17,366 nucleotides of DNA from Nitrospiraceae bacterium (lineage in GTDB: Bacteria; Nitrospirota; Thermodesulfovibrionia; Thermodesulfovibrionales; UBA9159): contig DMNE01000030.1 of the NCBI GenBank assembly GCA_003453735.1, positions 10,755 through 28,120 on the forward strand, in the 5' to 3' direction. How positions within the stretch are numbered: the stretch's first letter is position 1; every line of letters starts with the position of its first letter. Shown piece after piece: positions 1 to 6,568 of the stretch. The notes beneath the pieces are model-generated. The model was not told the origin of the DNA. It saw nothing but the letters and a program-made list of their open reading frames with translations, and did no database searches. Position numbers and translations under genes: made by a program.

Positions 1-420
1 GAAGAAGAGATAGACCAGCGAGTGAGGGCATTACTGAGAACCGTGGGCATAGAGCAAGCGATCGAATTCATGCCTGAGGAGTTGAGCGGCGGGATGCATA
101 GGAGGGTTGCCATTGCGCGGTCGCTTGCAGCCTGTGACCCCACCATGTTTCTTTACGATGAACCAACAAGCGGCCTTGATCCGGTGAACGCAGACACCAT
201 TTGCAGACTGATTCTCGATCTATCCAAGGATGGAAAAGGCTTCATCATTGTTACCCACAAGGTCTTTGATGCGATAAAAGTGGCGAATAGATTCATGTTC
301 TTGCATGATGGCATGCTGGGCTTCGATGGAGACAAAAAGCAATTGTTGCATACGACTCTTCCTGAGATCCAGGTGTTCATAAGCGAGTTACAGTATAAAG
401 AGGAGAGAAAAAATGTTTGA
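1..420 (+). CDS. mlaF: MlaF-like ABC transporter ATP-binding protein (5'-truncated)
   Basis: This is the C-terminal 139 residues of an ABC ATPase. The frame is open from base 1, so the true start and the Walker A motif lie upstream of the window. Visible are the ABC signature (ELSGGM followed by RRVAIARSLA), the Walker B/D-loop region (MFLYDEPTSGLDP) and the H-loop histidine in IIVTHK. The LSGGM signature variant and the gene order ATPase-then-MCE protein are typical of the MlaF subunit of Mla/MCE phospholipid transporters, which power lipid movement between inner and outer membranes. The stop overlaps the start of the MCE gene by 8 bases, and the RBS for that gene (AGGAGAG, 401-407) lies inside this reading frame, so the two are co-translated. 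The permease (MlaE) is presumably upstream. The ABC class is certain; the Mla assignment rests on the neighbour. Confidence 0.9.
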   Translation, partial: EEEIDQRVRALLRTVGIEQAIEFMPEELSGGMHRRVAIARSLAACDPTMFLYDEPTSGLDPVNADTICRLILDLSKDGKGFIIVTHKVFDAIKVANRFMFLHDGMLGFDGDKKQLLHTTLPEIQVFISELQYKEERKNV

Positions 421-1474
421 TCAAAAAAAACAGCTTTTCTGGTCGAAGCTCAAGGTAGGCATGGTTATAACCCTCGCGCTTCTCATATTGTTTTTGACCG
501 TATTTTTTGCCGGTGGACTCCAAAACGTCTTTTCGCCCACCTTTGTTTTAAGGGCATTGATACAGGACGTCAAAGGGTTGAGGAAGGGGGCCCCTGTATG
601 GCTCTCAGGGGTAGAAGTCGGTTCAGTGAAAAAGATAGACCTCTATCCGGCATCTGGGACGATAGTGACCTTCACCGTAGAAAAAGATTATCTACCGTTT
701 ATCAAGAAAGATGCCCATGCGAGTATCCTTACCATGGGTCTCCTCGGTGATAAGTACTTAGAGCTGAGCACGGGCTCTCCTAAGGCAGGACCGATCAAGC
801 CCGGCGACATGATCACAGGAGCAGCACAGGTCGAGTTTAAGGAGGTGATGGCGACAAGCGAAGCATCCATCGAGAGGTTAAACGACTTCATAAAGAAACT
901 GGATCACCTTGTTACCAAAATCGACAGAGGCGAGGGGACCATCGCTAAATTCATTTCAGACCCTTCTCTTTATGACAACCTCAAGGAGACCAGTCTCGCC
1001 TTATCTCTTGCGGCGAAAGATTTAAGAAACGCCAAGGGAACCATGAGGCTGCTTGTAGATGACCCTTCTCTTTACAATAAAATGTTGGCTGCAACTTCGT
1101 CAGTAGAAGAATTCGGCAGAAGACTCAGAGAAAGCTCGGGCACACTCGGAAAGCTGATTGACGACCCTTCCCTGTATAACAGGATGCTCGGTGCATCCTC
1201 CTCCTTGGAAGAATTCAGCAAGAAACTCAGTGGCGGCTCAGGCACACTGAAGAGACTTGCCGAAGACCCGGCGCTTTATGAAAACCTCAATAAGGCATCC
1301 GCGCAACTTTCTTCCGTTTTAGAAAGCATTGATAACGGTGAAGGAGTTGCGGGCACCCTGGTCAAAGACAAGGAACTTGCCGAAGAATTAAAGCAAGTCG
1401 TAACGGAGCTCAAGGAATTGACCAAGGATGTCAAAGAACATCCGAACAAGTATTTCAAATTCAGCCTCTTCTAA
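413..1474 (+). CDS. MCE family (MlaD-like) lipid transport protein with 34-residue repeats
   Basis: This is a 353-residue, membrane-anchored, periplasmic MCE protein, the substrate-handling subunit of an Mla-type lipid transporter. An N-terminal membrane helix (about residues 15-35) is followed by one MCE domain (about 43-135; hallmarks VKGLRKGAPVWLSGVEVG and LTMGLLGDKYLEL). The region from 173 to 342 is not globular. It holds five repeats of 34 residues with the pattern GxGTxxxLxxDPxLYxxL, beginning at 173, 207, 241, 275 and 309; the last copy is degenerate. The rest of each repeat looks helical and probably coiled-coil. The protein ends in NKYFKFSLF, a tail common in MCE proteins of Deltaproteobacteria as I recall them. 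The start follows a good RBS and overlaps the ATPase gene. E. coli MlaD is about half this length, so the repeat region would extend an MCE ring into a longer tube or needle (inference). Confidence 0.93.
   Translation: MFDQKKQLFWSKLKVGMVITLALLILFLTVFFAGGLQNVFSPTFVLRALIQDVKGLRKGAPVWLSGVEVGSVKKIDLYPASGTIVTFTVEKDYLPFIKKDAHASILTMGLLGDKYLELSTGSPKAGPIKPGDMITGAAQVEFKEVMATSEASIERLNDFIKKLDHLVTKIDRGEGTIAKFISDPSLYDNLKETSLALSLAAKDLRNAKGTMRLLVDDPSLYNKMLAATSSVEEFGRRLRESSGTLGKLIDDPSLYNRMLGASSSLEEFSKKLSGGSGTLKRLAEDPALYENLNKASAQLSSVLESIDNGEGVAGTLVKDKELAEELKQVVTELKELTKDVKEHPNKYFKFSLF
929..1438 (+). repeat. Five tandem 102-base (34-codon) repeats in the MCE gene
   Basis: The coding repeats begin at 929, 1031, 1133, 1235 and 1337, a constant period of 102 bases. 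Each encodes a Gly-Thr motif followed by an Asp-Pro-x-Leu-Tyr motif; the last copy has Asp-Lys-x-Leu-Ala in place of the second. The DNA is still recognisably similar in the middle copies (gacccttctcttta at about 961 and 1061; gacccttccctgta at about 1162), so expansion may have been fairly recent or is held by protein constraint. Confidence 0.85.
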
Positions 1475-1539
1475 TTCTTAGCGGGAATCGTGCCTGTTCT
1501 GCGCAAAAGAACCCGAGGAATCAAGATGAAGAAGTCAGC

Positions 1540-2706
1540 ATGAATTTCTTTTTGTCTGTCTTTTTTTTACTGTATGGGGGACTACATCTCTATGCGTTCA
1601 TGAAGGCAAAGTCTGCCCTCGGTTTCGGTTTCCGGACTGGCATCTGTCTCTGCCTCTTCATGACAGTGACGACCCTCGCCCCGGTAATCGTACGTCTTTT
1701 AGAAAAAGCGGGATATGATCTCTTGGCTCGCATTGATTCGTTCTTGGGCTATTCCTGGGTGGGAGTCCTGTTTCTCTTCTGCTCCTTTTCACTCGTCATT
1801 GATTTCTATCGCCTCATGTTTTTTCTAGGGCGTTTGCTTCTTAGAACTGATTTGTCTCCGCTGAAATTGTCGAATCACTATGCCTTTTTTATCCCTCTCC
1901 TTTTGGCTCTATCTGTAGCCATTTATGGATACTTCGAGGCCAGGGATATCAGGACAGAAAAACTGACTATTAAGACCCCCAAGGTTCCAGAAGCTGCGGG
2001 AAGATTAAGGATCGTACAGATCTCCGATGTTCACCTGGGACTTATTGTGAGGCACGACAGATTGGAGAGGATACTGAAGGAAGTGAGAAGGGCGGATCCT
2101 GATATTTTGGTATCGACAGGAGACCTTGTGGATGGACAGATCAACGCTCTGACCGGACTCGCGGAGTCATTGCGAGAAATCAACCCGCGGTACGGCAAGT
2201 TTGCCGTAACAGGAAATCATGAATTTTACGCTGGACTTGATCAGGCTCTTGTTTTCACAAGAAAGGCCGGGTTCACGGTTCTCAGTGATGAAGGATTGAC
2301 CATTGCGGGGGTAATCAATATTGCCGGAGTCGATGACCCCGCGGAAAAATACTTCGGCATCTCCAGAAGGGCCACGGAAGAGGAAGTGCTCTCGGGACTT
2401 CCCCGTGAGAAGTTTACCCTGTTGCTTAAGCATAGGCCACTGCTCGACAAAGAGGCTCTCGGTCTCTTCGATTTCCAGCTTTCAGGGCATGTCCACAAAG
2501 GCCAGATCTTTCCCTTCAGCATCGCGACATGGCTTTATTATCCCATCGATTCAGGCATCCGAAAACTTCCTGGGAATGCCTATCTCTATGTCAGCAGAGG
2601 ATCGGGCACATGGGGCCCACCTATCCGTTTTCTTGCGCCGCCAGAGGTGACCGTTATTGATTTGATGCATCAAGACAGCGGCGTTGAGGACTCGCGAGGA
2701 AGGTAA
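1540..2706 (+). CDS. Membrane-anchored metallophosphoesterase (YaeI/YkuE-like)
   Basis: This 388-residue protein has a membrane-embedded N-terminal half and a calcineurin-like phosphoesterase domain. Four hydrophobic segments lie at about residues 3-20, 33-52, 72-97 and 112-132. The catalytic domain starts near 155 and shows all the metal-binding motifs in order: D163-x-H165 (ISDVHLG), G194-D195 (STGDLVDG), GNHE (N226, H227), H298 (LLKHRP) and GHxH (H317, H319; LSGHVHKG). The family contains dinuclear-metal phosphodiesterases, some acting on lipid-linked substrates such as UDP-diacylglucosamine; the substrate here is unknown. It lies 65 bases after the MCE gene on the same strand, so a role in envelope lipid metabolism is plausible but not shown. 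The RBS is weak: a GAGGAA at 1515-1520 is rather far from the ATG. The overlapping reading frames in this stretch are shadows. Confidence 0.92.
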   Translation: MNFFLSVFFLLYGGLHLYAFMKAKSALGFGFRTGICLCLFMTVTTLAPVIVRLLEKAGYDLLARIDSFLGYSWVGVLFLFCSFSLVIDFYRLMFFLGRLLLRTDLSPLKLSNHYAFFIPLLLALSVAIYGYFEARDIRTEKLTIKTPKVPEAAGRLRIVQISDVHLGLIVRHDRLERILKEVRRADPDILVSTGDLVDGQINALTGLAESLREINPRYGKFAVTGNHEFYAGLDQALVFTRKAGFTVLSDEGLTIAGVINIAGVDDPAEKYFGISRRATEEEVLSGLPREKFTLLLKHRPLLDKEALGLFDFQLSGHVHKGQIFPFSIATWLYYPIDSGIRKLPGNAYLYVSRGSGTWGPPIRFLAPPEVTVIDLMHQDSGVEDSRGR

Positions 2707-2710
2707 CCAA

Positions 2711-2736
2711 GGCATCCCTTGTCCACAGGGGATGCC
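2711..2736 (+). terminator. Possible hairpin terminator without a U-tract
   Basis: GGCATCCC (2711-2718) is the exact reverse complement of GGGATGCC (2729-2736), with a 10-base loop between. It starts four bases after the metallophosphoesterase stop codon, as a terminator would, but no run of T follows. It may be a weak terminator or an mRNA-end-protecting stem. Confidence 0.4.
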
Positions 2737-2778
2737 CTGAATTCTCCGCTGGGCAGGATATCACATGGCCATTTTGTT

Positions 2779-2784
2779 TATAAT
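2779..2784 (+). promoter_or_regulatory. Possible sigma-70 -10 box for the chaperone gene
   Basis: A perfect TATAAT lies 58 bases before the ATG at 2842, in a short AT-rich patch after the preceding hairpin. No good -35 box is found 16-18 bases upstream, so this is only a weak promoter candidate. Confidence 0.3.
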
Positions 2785-2841
2785 AGAATGTTAGCCATCT
2801 AACGAATCTTGAGCATTGAGTTTATCAATAGGGAGGTCAGC

Positions 2842-3735
2842 ATGAGAAAGTTGATAGTGGTCTCTGGGCTGTTGCTGATATTCGCCGCCGGTTGCGCCAA
2901 AGAAGCCATAACCGTTGACAACGAGGGAATCTCTAAAGAGCTCTTCGACCAGGCACTAAAAGAGCGAATTCAGGCACATAAGGCAATGAACCTTACCGTT
3001 GACGAGAAGGCCCTCAGAAAAAGTGTTACCGACGAACTTATTGCGGAGGCTCTCCTCCTCGAAGAGGCAAAGGCTAGGAAGATTTCTTATAGTGAGGATG
3101 AATTACAGAAGGCAATTGCCGGAATAAAGGGAAATAAGAGCGAAAAGGATTTTAAGGATGCTTTAGTAAAATCAGGCATGTCCTATGACCTGTTTGTAAA
3201 AAGGGTGAAAAACAGACTGCTGGTCTCAAAATTGATAAGCGCTGAGGTCAAGGATGATTCCATAACCGAAACTGAGATGCGGGCATTTTATAGGAGCAGC
3301 CCGGTACCACTGCTGAAGCCCGAGAAGGATTTTGTCAGGATAATAGAATTCTTTGATGAGGCAACTGCTAAAGAGACGCAGGAGAAATTAAATAAGGGCG
3401 GGGATTTTGACCTGGTGGCAGATGAGCTGGAAAAATCAGGGAAGGCTTCTGCAACTGCTTATGGATGGCTAGAACCGGAGAGCCTTTCAAAGGAAATGTC
3501 TGATGCTATGAGGATAGCCAAACTGAACACGGTTTACGGTCCTCTCAAGGGAAAAGATGGGTCATCATACTATATGTTCAGGATCAAGGAACGGCAGGGT
3601 TCGGAGGTCCTCTCTTTTGAAGAGGCAGAGCCTCAGATCAAGAACATCCTCCTCAACCAGAAGAGACAGTTTGTTGCAGCGCAGATTATCGCAAACAGGA
3701 AAAAGAGTGCAAAGATAAAGATCAACGAATCATAA
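2842..3735 (+). CDS. SurA/PrsA-like periplasmic chaperone lipoprotein (parvulin-type)
   Basis: This 297-residue lipoprotein has a SurA-like N-terminal chaperone region and one parvulin-like peptidyl-prolyl isomerase domain. The ATG at 2842 is chosen because GGGAGGT (2831-2837) sits five bases before it and translation gives a textbook signal peptide, with Cys18 after FAAG as the lipidation site. A TTG 33 bases upstream would also be in frame but would put a charged leader before the signal. Residues 25-150 are helical and charged, as in SurA_N. Residues 163-252 match a rotamase fold (YGWLEPESLSKEM, then YYMFRIKERQ) and lead into a helical C-terminal tail. The role inferred is folding of outer-membrane or exported proteins. 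The gene stands alone between a hairpin and a clear terminator. Whether isomerase activity is retained cannot be told. Confidence 0.88.
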   Translation: MRKLIVVSGLLLIFAAGCAKEAITVDNEGISKELFDQALKERIQAHKAMNLTVDEKALRKSVTDELIAEALLLEEAKARKISYSEDELQKAIAGIKGNKSEKDFKDALVKSGMSYDLFVKRVKNRLLVSKLISAEVKDDSITETEMRAFYRSSPVPLLKPEKDFVRIIEFFDEATAKETQEKLNKGGDFDLVADELEKSGKASATAYGWLEPESLSKEMSDAMRIAKLNTVYGPLKGKDGSSYYMFRIKERQGSEVLSFEEAEPQIKNILLNQKRQFVAAQIIANRKKSAKIKINES

Positions 3736-3749
3736 CAAATCTAGCGCGC

Positions 3750-3776
3750 AGGGCCCTCACCATGAGGGTCCTTTTT
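3750..3776 (+). terminator. Rho-independent terminator
   Basis: A 10-bp stem (AGGGCCCTCA / TGAGGGTCCT, one G-T pair) with a CCA loop is followed directly by TTTTT. It begins 14 bases after the chaperone stop. On the minus strand the same stem lies just past the end of the SPASM gene but has no T-run there, so it is strong only for plus-strand transcripts. Confidence 0.88.
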
Positions 3777-3778
3777 CA

Positions 3779-4672
3779 TTACTCGCACGCGGGGTCGCGC
3801 CGGCTCAAAGAATCAGCCGATGCAAACGCCCTCCCTCTACATCCTCCGAGGCATTTGCTGACTTGATCGCAAGCGGCGCATTCTGCAGGCGGATTGAGGA
3901 GAGAGCGTCTCAAGTCCTTTTTCTTAGCCGACAGAACTATGGTGTCGAGCGTTGTTTCCTGCAAGTCGCCTAGCTCTATAGACATTGCGGGGCAGGGATA
4001 GACTCTGTATTCAGAGTCTATATAGAGCATACTGTTAGCTGCCTGGCAGCCTCCTTCGTGATAATCAGTGTCTGGATAAAAAACCTTCCACAAGAAGGGG
4101 TCATGTATGGTAACCCGAAGCATCCGAAAGTCTATGATGCCTAATTTGAGTGCAAGTTCCTCTCTCTCCTTTGTCTTGATATAAAACAACTCCCTTTTTG
4201 CTGCGAGTCTCTGAATCGGAAATACGAGATCGCGCATTCCGTTTTTCAGACAGAAGGAAACGACCTGAGGAATCTCGTGGTAATTATCCCTGCCAACTTC
4301 GAAGGAGATGCCGAAGGGCAGACCCGTTGTCCCTATTCCCCGCGCCTTCTCAGGCAAAGACGACACCTGACTGAACGAGAATGCCTCGGCAAGGAGAGTT
4401 TTAAGCTTCACACCCAGCAACAGACCTGGGAGAGTTTGGGTCAGCGCTGAGCCGGAAACAGTGAGAGACAGCCCGATATTGTTGCCTTTTAGTTTTTCGA
4501 GCACATCCCTGCAGCCCTGGCTTACTGCCGGAGCAGTGTCCCGAAGGCTGAGAAAGAGAACCTTCATCTCAATAAGCTCATCGCAGATTTTCCGGCAGCG
4601 GATAGGATCGGACGGGTTCTCCGGCAGGTCCCAGTAAATCCTTACCGGCCACGTAAGTTCTTTAAGATTCAT
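3779..4672 (-). CDS. GeoRSP-type SPASM domain protein lacking the radical SAM cysteine motif
   Basis: This 297-residue protein resembles a radical SAM/SPASM enzyme that has lost its SAM-binding cluster. Where a radical SAM protein has CxxxCxxC after the first beta-strand, this one reads RIYWDLPENP. The C-terminal SPASM cysteines are all present: C209, C227, C265, C268, C274, C278 and C296, with the usual CxxCxxxxxCxxGC spacing. It should therefore bind auxiliary Fe-S clusters without making a SAM radical. The ATG at 4672 overlaps the end of the upstream radical SAM gene by 11 bases; earlier in-frame starts would lie well inside that gene. The arrangement PqqD / radical SAM-SPASM / SPASM-only matches the three-part GeoRSP system described from Geobacter genomes by the TIGRFAM curators. 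The likely role is as partner or scaffold in peptide modification. Function and substrate are unknown. Confidence 0.85.
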   Translation of the reverse strand: MNLKELTWPVRIYWDLPENPSDPIRCRKICDELIEMKVLFLSLRDTAPAVSQGCRDVLEKLKGNNIGLSLTVSGSALTQTLPGLLLGVKLKTLLAEAFSFSQVSSLPEKARGIGTTGLPFGISFEVGRDNYHEIPQVVSFCLKNGMRDLVFPIQRLAAKRELFYIKTKEREELALKLGIIDFRMLRVTIHDPFLWKVFYPDTDYHEGGCQAANSMLYIDSEYRVYPCPAMSIELGDLQETTLDTIVLSAKKKDLRRSLLNPPAECAACDQVSKCLGGCRGRAFASADSLSRRDPACE

Positions 4673-5672
4673 GCACCCAGCAGTGGGGATCCGGATTGTT
4701 GAAATCGCCAGTAAGGGCCAAGGCCCGTGCACTGCAGCCGCCGAGGCAGTCCTCATAGCTTTTGCATGACGAACACTTGCCCGTTGGCATCTTGTGCCTC
4801 ATTTTGTCAAGGACTGGAGAGGTAATCCAGACATCCTTCATATCGTCAGTCACAATATTGCCGATCACGATCGGGATAAAACCGCAGGGGGTAATATCGC
4901 CATTGGATTTTATATTAAGTGAAAGTTTGCCGCACACGCTGCCCTTTACGAGCGAATCTGTTTCGGTCCTTACACCAAGGGATGCGATGATGGGGTCGTC
5001 GAGGGAAATCTCCAACTCCTTGATCTGCTGTTTTGCCCTCAGTGCGATGACGTAAAACTCCTTCCATTCCTCTGGCGAAAGATCCAAGGCATCCCTGTTG
5101 GAATATCCAAGGCCCGAGCATTTGAAGTTGTGAAAATTCAGCTGATGGACGCCGTGGGCAACAGCGAACGAAATCAGTTCATGAATATTATGATGATTGA
5201 TCTTGCAGATAACTGACGACAGCGAAGTCTTGATACCGGCGGCTTTCAGATGGGCGAGGGCCGCTACGGCCTTCTGGTGGCTCCCTTTGATGCCGCGAAA
5301 AGTATCATGCACTTCCGGGATATGGCTGTCGATACTGATGCCGACCTTGGCAAAGCCTGATTCTTTCAGGACCATAGCCTTATTGCGGTCGATCAAATAG
5401 CCATTGCTATTCATCGATACCCGCAATCCCCGCCGGGACGAGTACGCGGCGATCTCCACCAGATCGCTGCGCAACAGTGGTTCTCCACCGCCGAAATTAA
5501 TGGACAGAACACCACAAGCGATGATTTTATCGATGCACACAAACAGTGTCGCACGGTCCAGTTCCGCAGAGGGGTCCGTTCTGCTATAGCAATGGCCGCA
5601 GCTGAAATTGCACCGATTCGTGACGGCCCAGTTTATGGTGAGCGGGGCTTTCAGAAATGTATTATTCTTCAT
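4662..5672 (-). CDS. GeoRSP-type radical SAM/SPASM peptide-modifying enzyme
   Basis: This is a 336-residue radical SAM enzyme. The [4Fe-4S]-SAM motif is C21-x3-C25-x2-C28 (CNFSCGHCYS), followed by the GGGEP motif at 61-65. The C-terminal SPASM domain has cysteines C247, C263, C300, C303, C309, C313 and C331 for auxiliary clusters. SPASM enzymes such as PqqE and AlbA use a SAM-derived radical to modify ribosomal peptides, and the PqqD-like gene immediately upstream fits such a peptide pathway. The ATG overlaps the upstream stop by 11 bases (ATGAAGAATAA), and an AGAAAGG lies upstream, so translation is probably coupled. No precursor peptide of known type is adjacent; a 34-codon ORF before the PqqD gene is a candidate. 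The enzyme class is sure; the GeoRSP label rests on the three-gene arrangement and on recall of that family. Confidence 0.93.
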   Translation of the reverse strand: MKNNTFLKAPLTINWAVTNRCNFSCGHCYSRTDPSAELDRATLFVCIDKIIACGVLSINFGGGEPLLRSDLVEIAAYSSRRGLRVSMNSNGYLIDRNKAMVLKESGFAKVGISIDSHIPEVHDTFRGIKGSHQKAVAALAHLKAAGIKTSLSSVICKINHHNIHELISFAVAHGVHQLNFHNFKCSGLGYSNRDALDLSPEEWKEFYVIALRAKQQIKELEISLDDPIIASLGVRTETDSLVKGSVCGKLSLNIKSNGDITPCGFIPIVIGNIVTDDMKDVWITSPVLDKMRHKMPTGKCSSCKSYEDCLGGCSARALALTGDFNNPDPHCWVHES

Positions 5673-5973
5673 ACCGTATAAAACCTTTCTGTTGCAGTTC
5701 CGAGAGAAACGCCAGTGAGTCTTCTCTCAGGACATCGGGGTCCACATCGAACTGCAGGAGCAGGTCGGCAAGGATCTCGTCCATGCTCCTGCCGTCGCAT
5801 CGTTTCCATATCTCCGTTCCCAGAACATTCAGCGACAGCATGATGCCATCAGAAAATAGGACCGAGGTCCCCATGTCCGCAACATCTTCGCCTCTTGAAA
5901 GTCCCTCATACGCTTGCGCCTTTGGCTCATCTTCCTCTCTCCATAGAACCTCATCACTTCTGAATATTTTCAT
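5662..5973 (-). CDS. GeoRSP-type PqqD family peptide chaperone
   Basis: This 103-residue protein has the PqqD/RRE-type winged-helix pattern: a short beta-rich start, then LNVLGTEIWKRCDGRSMDEI and a C-terminal helical part ending FLSELQQKGFIRYEE. PqqD-like proteins bind the leader of a precursor peptide and hand it to a radical SAM enzyme. The ATG at 5973 is preferred because AGGTGG stands 8 bases upstream. An in-frame GTG at 5985 would add four residues and lies within that RBS. The stop codon overlaps the ATG of the radical SAM gene by 11 bases. The MKIFRSDEVLWREEDEP start and the length agree with the PqqD member of the GeoRSP cassette. A PqqD protein as the first gene of the cassette strongly implies a peptide substrate. 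Confidence 0.88.
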   Translation of the reverse strand: MKIFRSDEVLWREEDEPKAQAYEGLSRGEDVADMGTSVLFSDGIMLSLNVLGTEIWKRCDGRSMDEILADLLLQFDVDPDVLREDSLAFLSELQQKGFIRYEE

Positions 5974-6074
5974 CTGGCATGCCACCTGTTTTTTGCAGCA
6001 CCCCGCTCTTGCAGGCCAGAAAAGGGCTTGCGGAGAATCACTTCACTGTGGTGCGATCTTAACCACCGAGACAT
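5970..6074 (-). CDS. Candidate 34-residue small protein upstream of the PqqD gene
   Basis: This is a short ATG-to-TGA frame whose stop overlaps the PqqD-like start by 4 bases (ATGA). It has a plausible RBS (GAGGT, 9 bases before the ATG). The peptide begins MSRWLRSHHSEV, ends AAKNRWHAR, is basic and has no cysteine. It fills more than half of the 198-base gap between the cupin and PqqD genes. Position and coupling make it a candidate precursor for the radical SAM cassette, but it has no recognisable family and could be a chance frame. Confidence 0.3.
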   Translation of the reverse strand: MSRWLRSHHSEVILRKPFSGLQERGAAKNRWHAR

Positions 6075-6171
6075 GACAAAATTACCTCGCCTTCACGATT
6101 ACCGGACGCTGCAAAGAGGAACTGCTGAAAGATCTATCCAACCACGCTCTCCGACTCTCCAACATAATGCG

Positions 6172-6492
6172 TTAGTCACCCTGGGCCGTAATCGATACAA
6201 GCACAAGGTTTTCCTTCGAGACATTGCGTATACCATGTTCTACTAAGGCCGGGACAATAACGATTTTGCCGCTATCGATAACCTGTGTCTCCCCTGCCGA
6301 GAGGAATTCTCCACTGCCCTCGGTAACCATCCAAATATGGTTTCCGTGATGGGTATGGGTCATGACCTCCTGTCCGGGCTTCATACAGATAAGGTTGATG
6401 TTCGCCTGTTCGTCTGACCATATGGTTTCGCGGTGACGCTTTGCATCGTTAAATTTCTTAAGTTTCTGAGTGTCCAGAATTACTGTTTTCAT
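6172..6492 (-). CDS. Small single-domain cupin protein
   Basis: This is a 106-residue single cupin. The first metal-binding motif is visible as PGQEVMTHTHHGNHIW (HxH plus a following His), and the second as GKIVIVPALVEHGIRN, with the conserved His. The ATG at 6492 is preferred because GAGGG lies four bases upstream and the product then begins MKTVILDTQKLKKF, a normal start for this family. An in-frame GTG at 6549 would add 19 residues with no RBS. Cupins of this size bind a metal and act as small enzymes, sensors or sugar-binding proteins; the substrate is not predictable. It lies 76 bases after the permease gene and 198 bases before the PqqD gene, all on the same strand, and could belong to either group. 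Confidence 0.87.
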   Translation of the reverse strand: MKTVILDTQKLKKFNDAKRHRETIWSDEQANINLICMKPGQEVMTHTHHGNHIWMVTEGSGEFLSAGETQVIDSGKIVIVPALVEHGIRNVSKENLVLVSITAQGD

Positions 6493-6568
6493 AATTCCCT
6501 CGATCCTTGTTCGTATTTTTCGGCCATTTACCATTGTCGGCCTGAACACAGCCGCAGCATGAACCCTA

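Noticed and set aside
3750..3776. Bidirectional terminator also serving the SPASM gene.
   Set aside because: On the minus strand the stem is not followed by a T-run, so only the plus-strand call is supported.
5657..6076. 139-codon plus-strand ORF across the PqqD gene.
   Set aside because: Serine- and arginine-rich composition without domain signs; the opposite strand is clearly coding.
6082..6165. 27-codon minus-strand ORF just after the cupin gene.
   Set aside because: No RBS and no coupling to a following gene; weaker than the 34-codon frame beside it.
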